From Aphelenchoides besseyi (taxonomy: Eukaryota; Nematoda; Chromadorea; Rhabditida; Aphelenchoididae), in NCBI GenBank assembly GCA_024699855.1, contig JAMPIQ010000001.1, forward strand, positions 3,410,001 through 3,474,000: a stretch of 64,000 bases of DNA, read 5' to 3'. The position numbers and the translations under genes are program-made. How positions within the stretch are numbered: the stretch's first letter is position 1; each line of letters starts with the position of its first letter. Below, piece by piece: positions 34,996-43,853 of the stretch. The notes below the pieces were generated by a model. The model did no database searches, had not been told where the DNA came from, and was given only the letters and a program-made list of their open reading frames with translations.

Positions 34996-35133
34996 GGTTT
35001 ATAACCGAAGTTTGCGGTTATATAAACTCAGTCATTTTCGTTAGTAGTCCCATATCAAAAGGTGGAGGTTACTACACCTTTGATTTTTGATTACTTGCAT
35101 CTTTGCCTTGTTTGATCTCAGCAACTGATCACG
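34996..35133 (+). ncRNA. Candidate spliced-leader (SL) RNA gene, copy 2
   Basis: Identical leader at 34996-35016, donor, first stem-loop, second stem-loop and Sm-type site (35082-35090) to the copy at 28643. One difference lies just after the Sm site (TTACTCGC becomes TTACTTGC), and another upstream of the leader (TTGTGATATC versus TTGTGGTATC). The transposon inserted about 100 bases upstream of the leader in this copy, which could remove or change a promoter element. Confidence 0.65.
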
Positions 35134-35754
35134 CTTCATTTTTCACAATTTATTTCCCAAATCTACGGATACAATAAAATTTCGTGTTCGCGCATCTTGA
35201 TCTCGTTGTTATTTTGCTTTCATCGGAGCCGCGAATGTACGTCCAAGTTGATTCCATCTTTGCTTTTCACTTGCATCGTTGATTCAATCGTGATTAGTCT
35301 TTGATGCGCTTTTGCCTAACGTGTTTCTAAATTGAATATTCTTATCTCGGTCGGCCATCAACTTGAATTCGTTTGGTTGGCGGAGTCCAAAAAGTGAGCG
35401 ATCTTGACCAGCGCTTGTCGTTTTGTTGGATTAATCCACCAGCAAAATTCCATTTTCTTTTTCGCGCCGCTGCGACGATTTCCGTTACTTGAGTTTGTTG
35501 TCGAATCCAAGTTGACTATTTTTTCTTTACGTGTCATTTGACTTCAATTAGCTACCAAACATATGATTTTAAAGCTTTAAAACTGATTTCTAATTGAATC
35601 GAGTTCAAGTGATCCCGCGCTTTACACCGTACTCTTTATTTTTTCTATACAATCATATACAACATCGATTACGAAAAAGAAACAATTGGTTAATGGATGT
35701 CAGACAATAAGGATAGAATTATGCTAAACTTTACAAACAAAAGGGAGTTGGAAG

Positions 35755-36963
35755 TTACGACTGTGGAAATGGACAACTGGGGTCGTAGTTGGCGGGCAGT
35801 TGACTGAGAATGAACTTGTGGGACGACGATTGAGCATCGAAGATCTCTTTCAATTTCAACCAAGCCGAATCAGTAAGTTTGTCGGGTTGACTGAAAATTT
35901 TTTTTTCAATGGTCAGCTACTTCTTGAACCTACTTGAAAACATGCCGACGAACAGTTTGTGGTGTATAACTAGGTGAAGTAGTGAGAATAAGCGCGTTTT
36001 TCCTATCAGTGCCAATTGATGTTGCCAAATATAAGGAAATCGTTACACTCTTCTTCCACTCCAATTTTTCCAAGTCCAACATTATCGTCCTCTCATCTTC
36101 TTCGTCTCCAAAATAATTTTCAACAAAAAGTGCTCGTCCAACGCAGCACATGCGATGTGGTAAACCAATCGTGTCATTCTAAATTTAACCGGTTAATTAT
36201 TGTATTGAAAATAACAATTTAGCAATGTTATTTCCGGTGCAATCTCATAATTTGACGTACGCTCCAGGGTATGTTCGCCAGTTGAAAGCGAAACTTTGAC
36301 CAAATCGATGGGTTTTGGAAGATTGACTTCCCCCCATCTGTCGACAGACAATCCATATAAGTAGCCGTTGAAACATCCGAATGGTTTCATTTCAACGGAG
36401 ACATCTATCGAAGATAATCGAAGCTGCTCGTCATCTTCTATTCGGAGCAGAAAGTAGTCGCCTCGTTGAGAAAAATGCTCCGACATCCATATGATTAACC
36501 CTTCGTCTAGGGTCGGCGTATCGGATTGCCGGAAGAAAATGCACTGGTCGATCGAAGCCTCGATGTCCAAAAGAACGGTTTTTTGAACGATCATCACTGA
36601 ACGTTCAAGATCAGGTATTGCAACTCCCAAATATGGACCATTCGGGGAGAAGCAATAAAACCGTACGATTACCGTAGTTGAGTTCAGTGCGTAGACTTAT
36701 CGATCTTGTAATGATCGCATTCTTCTAATGGATTTCCGTTAAGTGTTGCCAATGAAAAGTCAAGAGCAAATTTCCTAAATAACTAGTTAAAGAATCTGGT
36801 TTGTAATCTTACATGGCTTTTGAGTGGTACAAGTCGACGATCATTATGTTTTCCAGCGTGTTCGAAAACACAAATCGCCCTTCAAGAGTATTGTGGAACT
36901 CAGGAGGTGATGGCACATATTCACTCATCTAATGTTGGTCGTTTGCTGGAACATCATTTTGGG
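35755..36963 (-). pseudogene. Disrupted paralogue of the orphan gene
   Basis: Clear homologue of the gene at 29400-30603, with matching blocks CFNGYLYGLSVDR, LDLEKLEWKKSV and QPDKLTDSAWLKLKEIF. Two lesions are seen. The ancestral start (ATG at 36963) is followed after 12 codons by TAG, though a downstream in-frame ATG at 36928 could replace it. A one-base deletion near 36698 shifts the frame in the segment equivalent to HRIVQVYALDS, giving a stop shortly after. Protein divergence is much greater than that of the flanking noncoding DNA. Called a pseudogene, but a sequencing error at the deletion would make it a divergent gene. Confidence 0.65.
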
Positions 36964-37021
36964 CCATCGTTCTTGGAATTTCTAAATGTTAACATTTATA
37001 GAGTTCAACAACGGAAATATA

Positions 37022-38707
37022 CAGGGTGTCTCTCCACAAACTGACGATTTCAAACGCTCACTAAAAATCCATTTCTTAACCGATTCTCATGCAATTTTTT
37101 TTAATCGATAGAAAAAAAGCGGAATCTTTGTTCAGCATCTCGAAATTTGCTAAATTCGACGGCACAACCGAGAAATTTGCATACTGGCAAAATGCGTCAA
37201 TTTTTCCAAAAATTTGCACACAGTTAAGGGAATGCGTGTGGTCTTTTCTTTTTTTCAACATTTTTATCGTTCAAAGTTCGACGTGTTTTCCACCATTTTC
37301 AATCACTTTTTGGAGACGACGAGCGTAACCGTCGATTGAACGATCAATGAATTCTTGACTCAAATTTGCAAACTCAACTTCAATTCGAGCTTCCAACTCA
37401 TCGAGGTTTTCCGGTACGGTCGGTACACGCGTTCTTTGATGTAACCCCATAAAAAAAAGTCGCACGGAGTGAGATCAGGACTGTATGGTGGCCATGGATA
37501 AGGAGCAATCAATTCACCACCGCCGCGGCCCATCCATCGTCCAGGAAAGTTTTCGTTTAGCCATTGTCGCACGCGAATTGTGAAATGAGGTGGTGCACCG
37601 TCGTGCATGAATGTGACAAACTCTTCGAGAGTAGTGGCTTGAAGCGACGGAAACACACGATTTTGCAACATTTGAAGATACGAATCTCCGGTGATGTTTT
37701 CGCGTGTAAAAAACGGACCAATGACGCCAATTTTTCCAATTGCTGCCCATACGGTTAATCTTGGGGAATGAAGGGGCTTTTCGCGATGCCTGGCATTGAA
37801 AGATTTTTTGGGTTTTTGTTTTCTCATACCATTTTGGATTGGTATCATTCCAGTAACGAAAATTGTGGTGATTAACATCACCATTAATCGAAAAATGAGC
37901 TTCGTCAGAGAAAACCACACTTGAAAGAAATTCGGGCGAATTTTGGATAAGCGTCAATTGAGATTGAGCAAAAGAACGTCGAGTCAAGCAATGCTCAGGT
38001 TTCATTTCATGAACCAAATTCATTTTGTAGGGGTGATGATTTTCGTTCTGAATTCACGTTTCATTAACGATTTGAACAAAAAAGGAAATTTGCCTTCAAA
38101 ATTCGGTGGACTGTTGACCTTGACGGTGTTGTTTCAAGATTTGCAAGCGACCGAACTGATTGATTCGGATCAGCAGCAATCAAACGAAGAACTTCGGCCA
38201 CAACTTCAGGTGTTTGGGCCGTTCTGAGAAAGCAAATGAGTGAAGAAACAAAATTGCAAGAAACTTCTCATGAATTCGTTGTTTTTTGTTGCAATGTCCT
38301 CGTTCCAAAAACTTATCAAACCAAATCGAAAAATTCGAAGTGCTAGGAACAGGAGCACGTTGATTCAATCCGTAATGTCGTCTAAATGCTCGTATGACCA
38401 TGACCGGACTTCTTGTCTTCGCATATTCGATAACACAGAACGCCTTTTGTTCGGCAGACCAACTCATGTTTTTGAAAAAAAGAAAAGACCACACGCATTC
38501 CCTTAACTGTGTGCAAATTTTTGGAAAAATTAACGCATTTTGCCAGTATGCAAATTTCTCGGTTGTGCCGTCGAATTTGGCAAATTTCGAGATGCTGAAC
38601 AAAGATTCCGCTTTTTTTCTATCGATTAAAAAAATTGCATGAGAATCGGTTAAGAAATGGATTTTTAGTGAGCGTTTGAAATCGTCAGTTTGTGGAGAGA
38701 CACCCTG
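37022..38707 (-). mobile_element. Mariner-superfamily transposon with transposase
   Basis: Bounded by TA (37020 and 38708). Terminal inverted repeats of about 237 bases are nearly identical, beginning CAGGGTGTCTCTCCACAAAC. Length 1,686 bases. It encodes a multi-exon transposase on the minus strand. The near-identity of the ends suggests recent activity. The left flank matches the end of unit A1 (30656) but the right flank matches a point inside the repeat field (31186), so about 530 bases of the duplicated unit are missing at the insertion. Confidence 0.92.
37271..38467 (-). CDS. Mariner-superfamily transposase, frameshifted near its end
   Basis: Starts MSWSAEQKAFCVIEYAKTRS at 38467 at the inner edge of the inverted repeat. 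HTH domain, then TAQTPEVVAEVLRLIAADPN, then the catalytic blocks FSDEAHFSINGDVNHHNF (first Asp), FMHDGAPPHFTIRVRQWLNE (second) and PPYSPDLTPCDFFLWGYIKE (third). The gap between second and third Asp is 46 residues, against 34 in Mos1. Three introns are needed to keep the frame, one with a GC-AG boundary (38093-38048). Close to the end (about 37428) the frame shifts by one base, so the conserved tail EEARIEVEF-like segment and the GKHVEL terminus fall in another frame. The enzyme may therefore be inactive. Confidence 0.8.
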
Positions 38708-38985
38708 TAAAAAGAGTTTATTGCGTGGCGAGTTTCAATGAGGAGGAATAACGGACAAGACACTAATAACTCTTAACATAAGTGATAGGCGCTGAAAGCT
38801 GTACGAAAAGCTCGCGAATTCATTCAACGAAGAGTGGACTGAACGTTACACTCTCAAGTCAACTGATTGGCATTCGAGTGGAGCCCACTGCTTATAAGCG
38901 CGACCTAATCCTGTAGAAACGAGCAAGATCGGTGAACGGGAAAAACAGGAATGCGCAAAGAAATGGCTGCTGGAACTAATCTCTT
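38708..38985. repeat. Contracted third copy of the type-2 repeat
   Basis: Matches 31186-31380 and 32518-32715, then jumps directly to the end of the block (GGGAAAAACAGGAATGCGCAAAG), omitting the satellite monomers. It corresponds to the repeat field that should follow unit A2. Confidence 0.85.
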
Positions 38986-39859
38986 AAATTAATAAGATCC
39001 AAAAGAAAAATGTAACATATGAATTTATAATCACTTACATTTTTACAAGCAATTTCTGTTCAATTTTTATGTTCATTTACACATACTTGAGTACTTCTCT
39101 GTGAGTAAAGTAAATAAGAGGGACTTCAGTATTTTGTAAAAAAATTTTGCAATTTGAACACTTAAAGATTGAAAAACATCTTAATGAAATGATTTTAATA
39201 GCTCATCAGTTATAATCCAGTTAGAGCATCACACTTTACAACGATCGACTCTCAAAAATATCGCATATTGAAGTGCATTTTTCTGTAAAGACCACTGAAT
39301 GATGGTAAACAATTCTTGCGCCCTTGACGGTTTTACATAAATTCCAATCAATTGTCTCTGTTCTCAATCAATAAAAACGAACAAAAACGCTCGACAAGCG
39401 GAACGACAATAGTGATAACAAACGGATCATTTTTCGGTGGTATCAATGTTGAACATTCTTTACAAACTTTAACGTTTTCACTTCTCACGCACGTTTTATT
39501 ATAACGTTATTTTGAAGGTTCATGTTTTGAAGTCTTTTTTGGTTATGTCGAATCAGTTTGGGTTTTGTTTGATTTACAAAACTGAATTGCACTTTTTTGT
39601 ATGACGTGATCATAACGCGGTTGTTCGTTGACTTATGGGCTCACTTCGACGTCTGTATTTGTCGATTGAAAGCAAAAAACTGACGAGAGTAATGGGAAAC
39701 AGTGAACGAGACTCTGTAGAATCAAACATGCGCTCCAATAAACCTCGTACATTTATTTTCGTTGAGTTCCAAAACATAAAGTTCTCTCGATCGTGTTTCT
39801 CTTTTCAGTCACCAATTTCTGAATGTCATTTTGTGTTTCAGTTCACAACAATCGCCCCG
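38986..39859. other. AT-rich region upstream of orphan membrane protein
   Basis: About 870 AT-rich bases without a recognisable gene. A TTTGTGTTTCAG acceptor at 39829-39840 lies 20 bases before the start codon at 39860 and is a likely trans-splice or 5' UTR acceptor. Confidence 0.45.
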
Positions 39860-40593
39860 ATGGGCTTGAGATTGGTTCTCATAATAACTCTAATTCTTCT
39901 ATTGATGAAAATCAATGAAACGAAAGCCGGTGATTTAGTAGCCGGATGCTCTTCACATTGCACTCTGGCGGATATAGGAGCTATGAAATGTTGGAACCAA
40001 ACATTAGATTTTTTTAGCCAAATACTTCTCGGACAAATTCGTGCTTACATTTTAACAGAAGTACGTTTGGTTCTTGACAACCAGAAGAACGTCAAGTTAT
40101 TGTAGGCAAATATTGCGATGTGGACACGAACTCAAGGAAAACACGTGGATTGGGACCAGATGTCTTCATCGACAGTGAAACATATGCTTAACGATAACCC
40201 TCCAGATATCGAAGACGAAAATGGAATTACCGATGAAGAGGTTTATCGAAAGGTTGTCGACGCACTAATAGACAATTCAAAGGTTAAAATAAATCAATAA
40301 TCGAACATTTGCTTCTTGTTTAGAGCGTTTATGAAAGCTATCAATCAAACATACCGCCGGTTGATTGTCCGTTTGGGTGCGAGCACACGTATGATTCGTT
40401 TAGAACGTTTTTCATCGCCTCCGCTTCTTTATCCGTCGGTCTTTTTGGACTTTTAATCGGGCTATCAATACTTCGCTACAGACGTGTAAAACGGTCTGTG
40501 CAAAAAGAAGCATTGGAGGCGTTAAGAAATTATGAATTAAACGCCGCACATCGAAAAAAACAAACGTTCAAACTCGTCGACGTGAACATCTGA
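39860..40593 (+). CDS. Type I membrane protein with signal peptide, unrecognised
   Basis: Three exons (39860-40060, 40106-40282, 40324-40593), about 215 residues. A signal peptide (MGLRLVLIITLILLLMKINE) is followed by an extracellular part with cysteines in CSSHCTLADIGAMKC and later DCPFGCEHTYD. A single membrane helix (FFIASASLSVGLFGLLIGLS) is followed by a basic cytosolic tail (RYRRVKRSVQKEALEALR) ending FKLVDVNI. Every intron keeps the frame in phase 0. I recognise no family. The paired CxxxC/CxxxC arrangement suggests disulfide-bonded helices. Confidence 0.7.
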
Positions 40594-41044
40594 AATTGGA
40601 CAGAAACACCTGTTCAAAATGCACGATTGGATTTGTGACCAATTGATTTGCTTTAAATGTGCTGACTTTTTTCTTTTGATCGGTTTGTAGCTTTCAATTA
40701 TGATCTCTTTCATTGTTTGTTGTAAACTGCTAGTCATGGCTAGTCATATCGATTGTTTATTCCGGTTATATGTTTAATTGAAAACGTCATCTATTGGTTT
40801 TTATTGTTCTTGCATGAGATAGCAATAGAGTTATTAATCGTTTTCTTCGTAATTGAGAACCTAACCCATCAATCAACAAATCGTAGTGATTGACATTCTT
40901 AAAAATTTGTAGGCTTCTAGTTTTGTTCGAACGTTTCGCAGATGTTGGTTATAAATTTATTGACAAGAATTAGAAATGTAAAACTACTTACTGAAATGCC
41001 CAAGCTGATTGAAGATTGAGATAACGAGACATCGGTGTAATTTT
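40594..41044. other. Convergent 3' spacer
   Basis: 450 bases between the ends of the orphan membrane protein (+) and the hydroxylase (-). AT-rich, presumably 3' untranslated regions; nothing else is seen. Confidence 0.45.
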
Positions 41045-42153
41045 TTATAACGGACCACTTCCAACCGTTCCAAAAACGTGATCCCACAGCACCGTTGAAA
41101 TGCCGAAACCTTGATCGTGGTCTTTGAAATGGTGGTTGTGGTGATAGACTTTACGGTAATGCATATTGGAGTGAGGTTCTGGAGAACCGTGATGCAAATA
41201 GTAGTGACTAAGATCATAACAAATGTATCCGAACAGCTTTCCACTAGCAAAACAACAAAAAAGAGGATCGGGAAGAAAGGTTTTGTAGATTGCATAGAAA
41301 AATCCAATGATCAACAAGGCGGGTACCGGCGGAAAGACCAAACGATCCCCGTCCATCGGTGTTTTATGATGAAGCCCATGCAACAGAAAGTGCAGTGTGA
41401 TCTGATTGTACGACTTGGGATCGGGTTTCCAATGAAAAACAGTTCGATGCAGTGTGTATTCGAGCAACGTCCAAGCTAATGCGCCAACAAAAAAAGCCAA
41501 ACCGGCAACTATCGTTCCTTTTGTAAGACCTAGAATCGAACATTCTCAAGAGTCATTAGTTTACCTTCCTACCAAAAAGACGAGTGAAAGAGAAAACTCC
41601 ACTAAGCGCAAAAAATGCCACCAACGGCATCCAAACCAACGGCACAACCCACCATTTTGTTCTTGTCAAATTTTCAAGAAAATCAGACTGAAAACAAATG
41701 CAAAAACGAAAAGTCTCAACACTTACATCGAATAGTCGTAATGATCCTTCGTACGGTTGATGAATCCATGTCCAATAGCGACTTTTCAAATTCCCAACTT
41801 TCCAAAGGATTGGATTCTTGTCGTCCAGTAATGTGTCTTTCTGGAAACATTTTATGTTGAATAAAAAACGAATGAAACCCACTTCAATTCGATGATCAAC
41901 AGCATAACGCTCCAAAATGTCGTAGGCAGCTTTCGAGTGCTCGTGTTTGACTCCTTTAATGCGCTCTAATCCCTGCATGTATTTCGTTGCATCCGATCCG
42001 GCCACCAGTCGTAAGATCTTCTCGCCACCCGGATGCTTGTGAGCAAATTCGTTAACATCGTAGAGTTTTCCATCGACCGTAAACAATAAAGATTTTTCCT
42101 CACCCTAAGATAATTCACAAGTATTAAGAAGAAATCGAACAATTGCTCACCAT
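41045..42153 (-). CDS. FA2H (fath-1): Fatty acid 2-hydroxylase
   Basis: N-terminal cytochrome b5 domain with the heme motif VNEFAHKHPGGEKILRLVAG, then a membrane region and the histidine-rich fatty-acid hydroxylase domain: LLEYTLHRTVFHW, LHFLLHGLHHKTPMDGDRLV, CYDLSHYYLHHGSPEPHSNM and KVYHHNHHFKDHDQGFGIST. These histidines hold the di-metal centre. The enzyme makes 2-hydroxy fatty acids for sphingolipids in the ER. The most consistent start is an ATG at 42151-42153 immediately followed by a GTGAGC donor, so the first coding exon is a single codon, joined to GEEKSLLFTVDGK. Length of about 315 residues is normal for the family. Confidence 0.93.
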
Positions 42154-42649
42154 GTTGGAGCAAAATCAACATGCCCGTCGGGGGATCGAAAGTTGGAATG
42201 TGAAGTCGCTGAAAGAAGACGAATTGGTGCGCTCGGATGTGCTCCGCGTGTAGTTTAAGTGGTCGAAAAAAACCACAAAGAGATAAGATCGCTTAGCAAC
42301 TTATTTGTTCAGCCCACAATTCACCTTTTGCTGCACGTATTCAACAAGTTCACATGTTTTTGTTTACGGCTCTATTTCATCCATCTATTGTATGAATGAA
42401 GAGCTTGCAAAATCAAACACAAAATGTTGACCGTATCGAAAAAGACCAAAAATCGTTCTTTTGTCAAAAGTTTGGTGGGCGCCCGCCAAAACGCATTATT
42501 TTTCCCTGTCCGAAAGCCGATGGGTCTCGATTTGAAGGCCGCAGTCTTCCCTTCCGTTTGCTTGTCGTTGCACTCATTCGCAGCGGACGCTTGTGAGGAT
42601 CAGTGCTGATACGTTTGTTTGTTATTGTTTCACTTGTTCACAGACCCGA
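42154..42649. other. Divergent promoter region FA2H / NOP10 cluster
   Basis: About 500 bases between divergent genes. A short plus-strand open frame (42424-42609) has no support. The acceptor TTGTTCACAG ends at 42643, six bases before the NOP10 start, and is a candidate trans-splice site for the cluster. Confidence 0.45.
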
Positions 42650-42880
42650 ATGTACCTTCAATACTATTTGGACGACGAGGGAAAGCGCGTCTATACTCTA
42701 CAGGTAAATTCGAAAGATAATCGATCGATAAATGTGGTCTAGAAACGCGATCCCAACGGCCAACACACGTTCTCTGCTCATCCGGCCCGTTTCTCTGAGG
42801 CCGACAAGAACTCGAAATATCGTTTGGCGATCAAGAAACGTTTCAATTTGTTGCCCACGCCCAACAGCCAAAAGTACTAA
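42650..42880 (+). CDS. NOP10: H/ACA ribonucleoprotein subunit NOP10
   Basis: Two exons (42650-42703, 42743-42880) encode 63 residues: [18 protein letters not shown] and [20 protein letters not shown], ending PTPNSQKY. Length and sequence match NOP10, the small core protein of H/ACA snoRNPs that guides rRNA and snRNA pseudouridylation and joins telomerase RNP in vertebrates. The TAA at 42878-42880 is followed with no spacer by an ATG in the same frame that opens the next gene. It is first in a four-gene plus-strand cluster. Confidence 0.95.
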
Positions 42881-43249
42881 ATGTACGTATTTGAGCTGCG
42901 TCGTCGATGGCGTCAATATTTGCGATACAGGAAACCTCTCCCCTCCAAACAGCTTTATAATCAAGTAAGTTCATTGATCGAAAGTTGAATATGATTTTCA
43001 TTGTTTTAGTTTATTCGTAAAAAAGTTATTATGACGTTCGGTATCTTTTTTCCTACTTGGTGTTTCGTTGGTTACATGATTTTCAACAACTTGCTCCACG
43101 ATTTTAATAAAGATGGAAGCACGATTATGATAACCGTGGAGGAACTACACAAACGTAATCGGGATGCTCGTGAGAAATATTACAAAGAAAGATCGGAACA
43201 AAGAAAAAACAAAGAGCTACCCGTCTATAACGATCCCTACGATACCTAG
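42881..43249 (+). CDS. Small single-pass membrane protein abutting NOP10
   Basis: Two exons (42881-42964, 43010-43249; phase-0 intron of 45 bases), 107 residues. It begins MYVFELRRRWRQYLRYRK, highly basic, followed by a hydrophobic helix (MTFGIFFPTWCFVGYMIF) and a charged, probably helical tail (VEELHKRNRDAREKYYKERS) ending NDPYDT. The basic N-terminus plus one helix suggests a mitochondrial inner-membrane or assembly protein, but I recognise no family. Its ATG directly follows the NOP10 stop with no splice acceptor between them, so it must be reached by re-initiation, readthrough or an unseen alternative transcript. An AATAAA polyadenylation signal lies at 43280. Confidence 0.7.
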
Positions 43250-43333
43250 AAATTTTGTTTGTTGTTTCTTGTTATTTGAAATAAAATTGTTTCCTTGAAT
43301 TCAAGTCTTGTGTTTTCAAGTTGTTTAAAACCT

Positions 43334-43853
43334 ATGGGCTACTTGAACGAAAAAGAATCTTTGAAGACGTTTGTTGTCTTGCAGCTGATGAGTGGGACGA
43401 CGGTCGTTCGTTCTGCCGACTTCTCTTTTGAATCCAAAACGGGTCGAAAAGTTGGATTGACAGTGTCGAAGTTCGCCGATCGTTACGTGATTGTGATCTC
43501 GGATCTTGGAAAAGTTGGCCACGTTCTCGATATTTTCTTCCCGTCCGTCTACGCCGAACTCGCAACCATCGGATATCATCGCGTGGATTACGAAACAAAA
43601 GTTGTGTTTGGTCCCGATACGGTAAGTAAAGTACTCGAGAATACATCATACAGTGATTTTACAGGGTGTTTACAATTTGTTTGTAAATCGATTAGCCGTT
43701 TTACTCTGTCGTTTTCACTTCGACAACAAACCCGTTCGTTTGCTTTTGGGAATAGAGCAGATCGAGAATGAAGACTTTCTACGTGAAGTACTGGATGCCT
43801 TTGACGTGGGAGCACAGAAGTGGACCGCTTCTTTCTTCCACTATCAGTCGTAA
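43334..43853 (+). CDS. Proteasome assembly chaperone 3-like
   Basis: Starts MGYLNEKESLKTFVVLQ at 43334, just after a TTGTGTTTTCAAG acceptor and 84 bases after the previous stop. Two exons joined phase 0 at PDT|GVYNLF. The C-terminal half (VYNLFVNRLAVLLCRFHFDN, RLLLGIEQIENEDFLREVLD) resembles the strand-helix pattern of PSMG3 (FAKNLVAFVSQ...VLLAVAVKD...LKALREVI). PSMG3/PSMG4 guide assembly of the proteasome alpha ring. Length of about 158 residues is slightly longer than human PSMG3. Similarity is modest, so treat as probable. Its last ~56 bases overlap the best start of the downstream synthetase in another frame. Confidence 0.55.

Larger units (their letters stand above)
33535..37021. repeat. 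Tandem duplication, second copy (unit A2)
   Basis: Second copy of the unit at 28138-30656. It is interrupted by a 955-base transposon at 33939 and bounded on its right by another at 37022. It holds a truncated small open frame, the second SL RNA candidate and a disrupted paralogue of the orphan gene. Confidence 0.9.

Noticed and set aside
41111..41479. Plus-strand open frame of 122 codons antisense to FA2H
   Set aside because: It is the complement of the conserved histidine-rich domain and has no family similarity.
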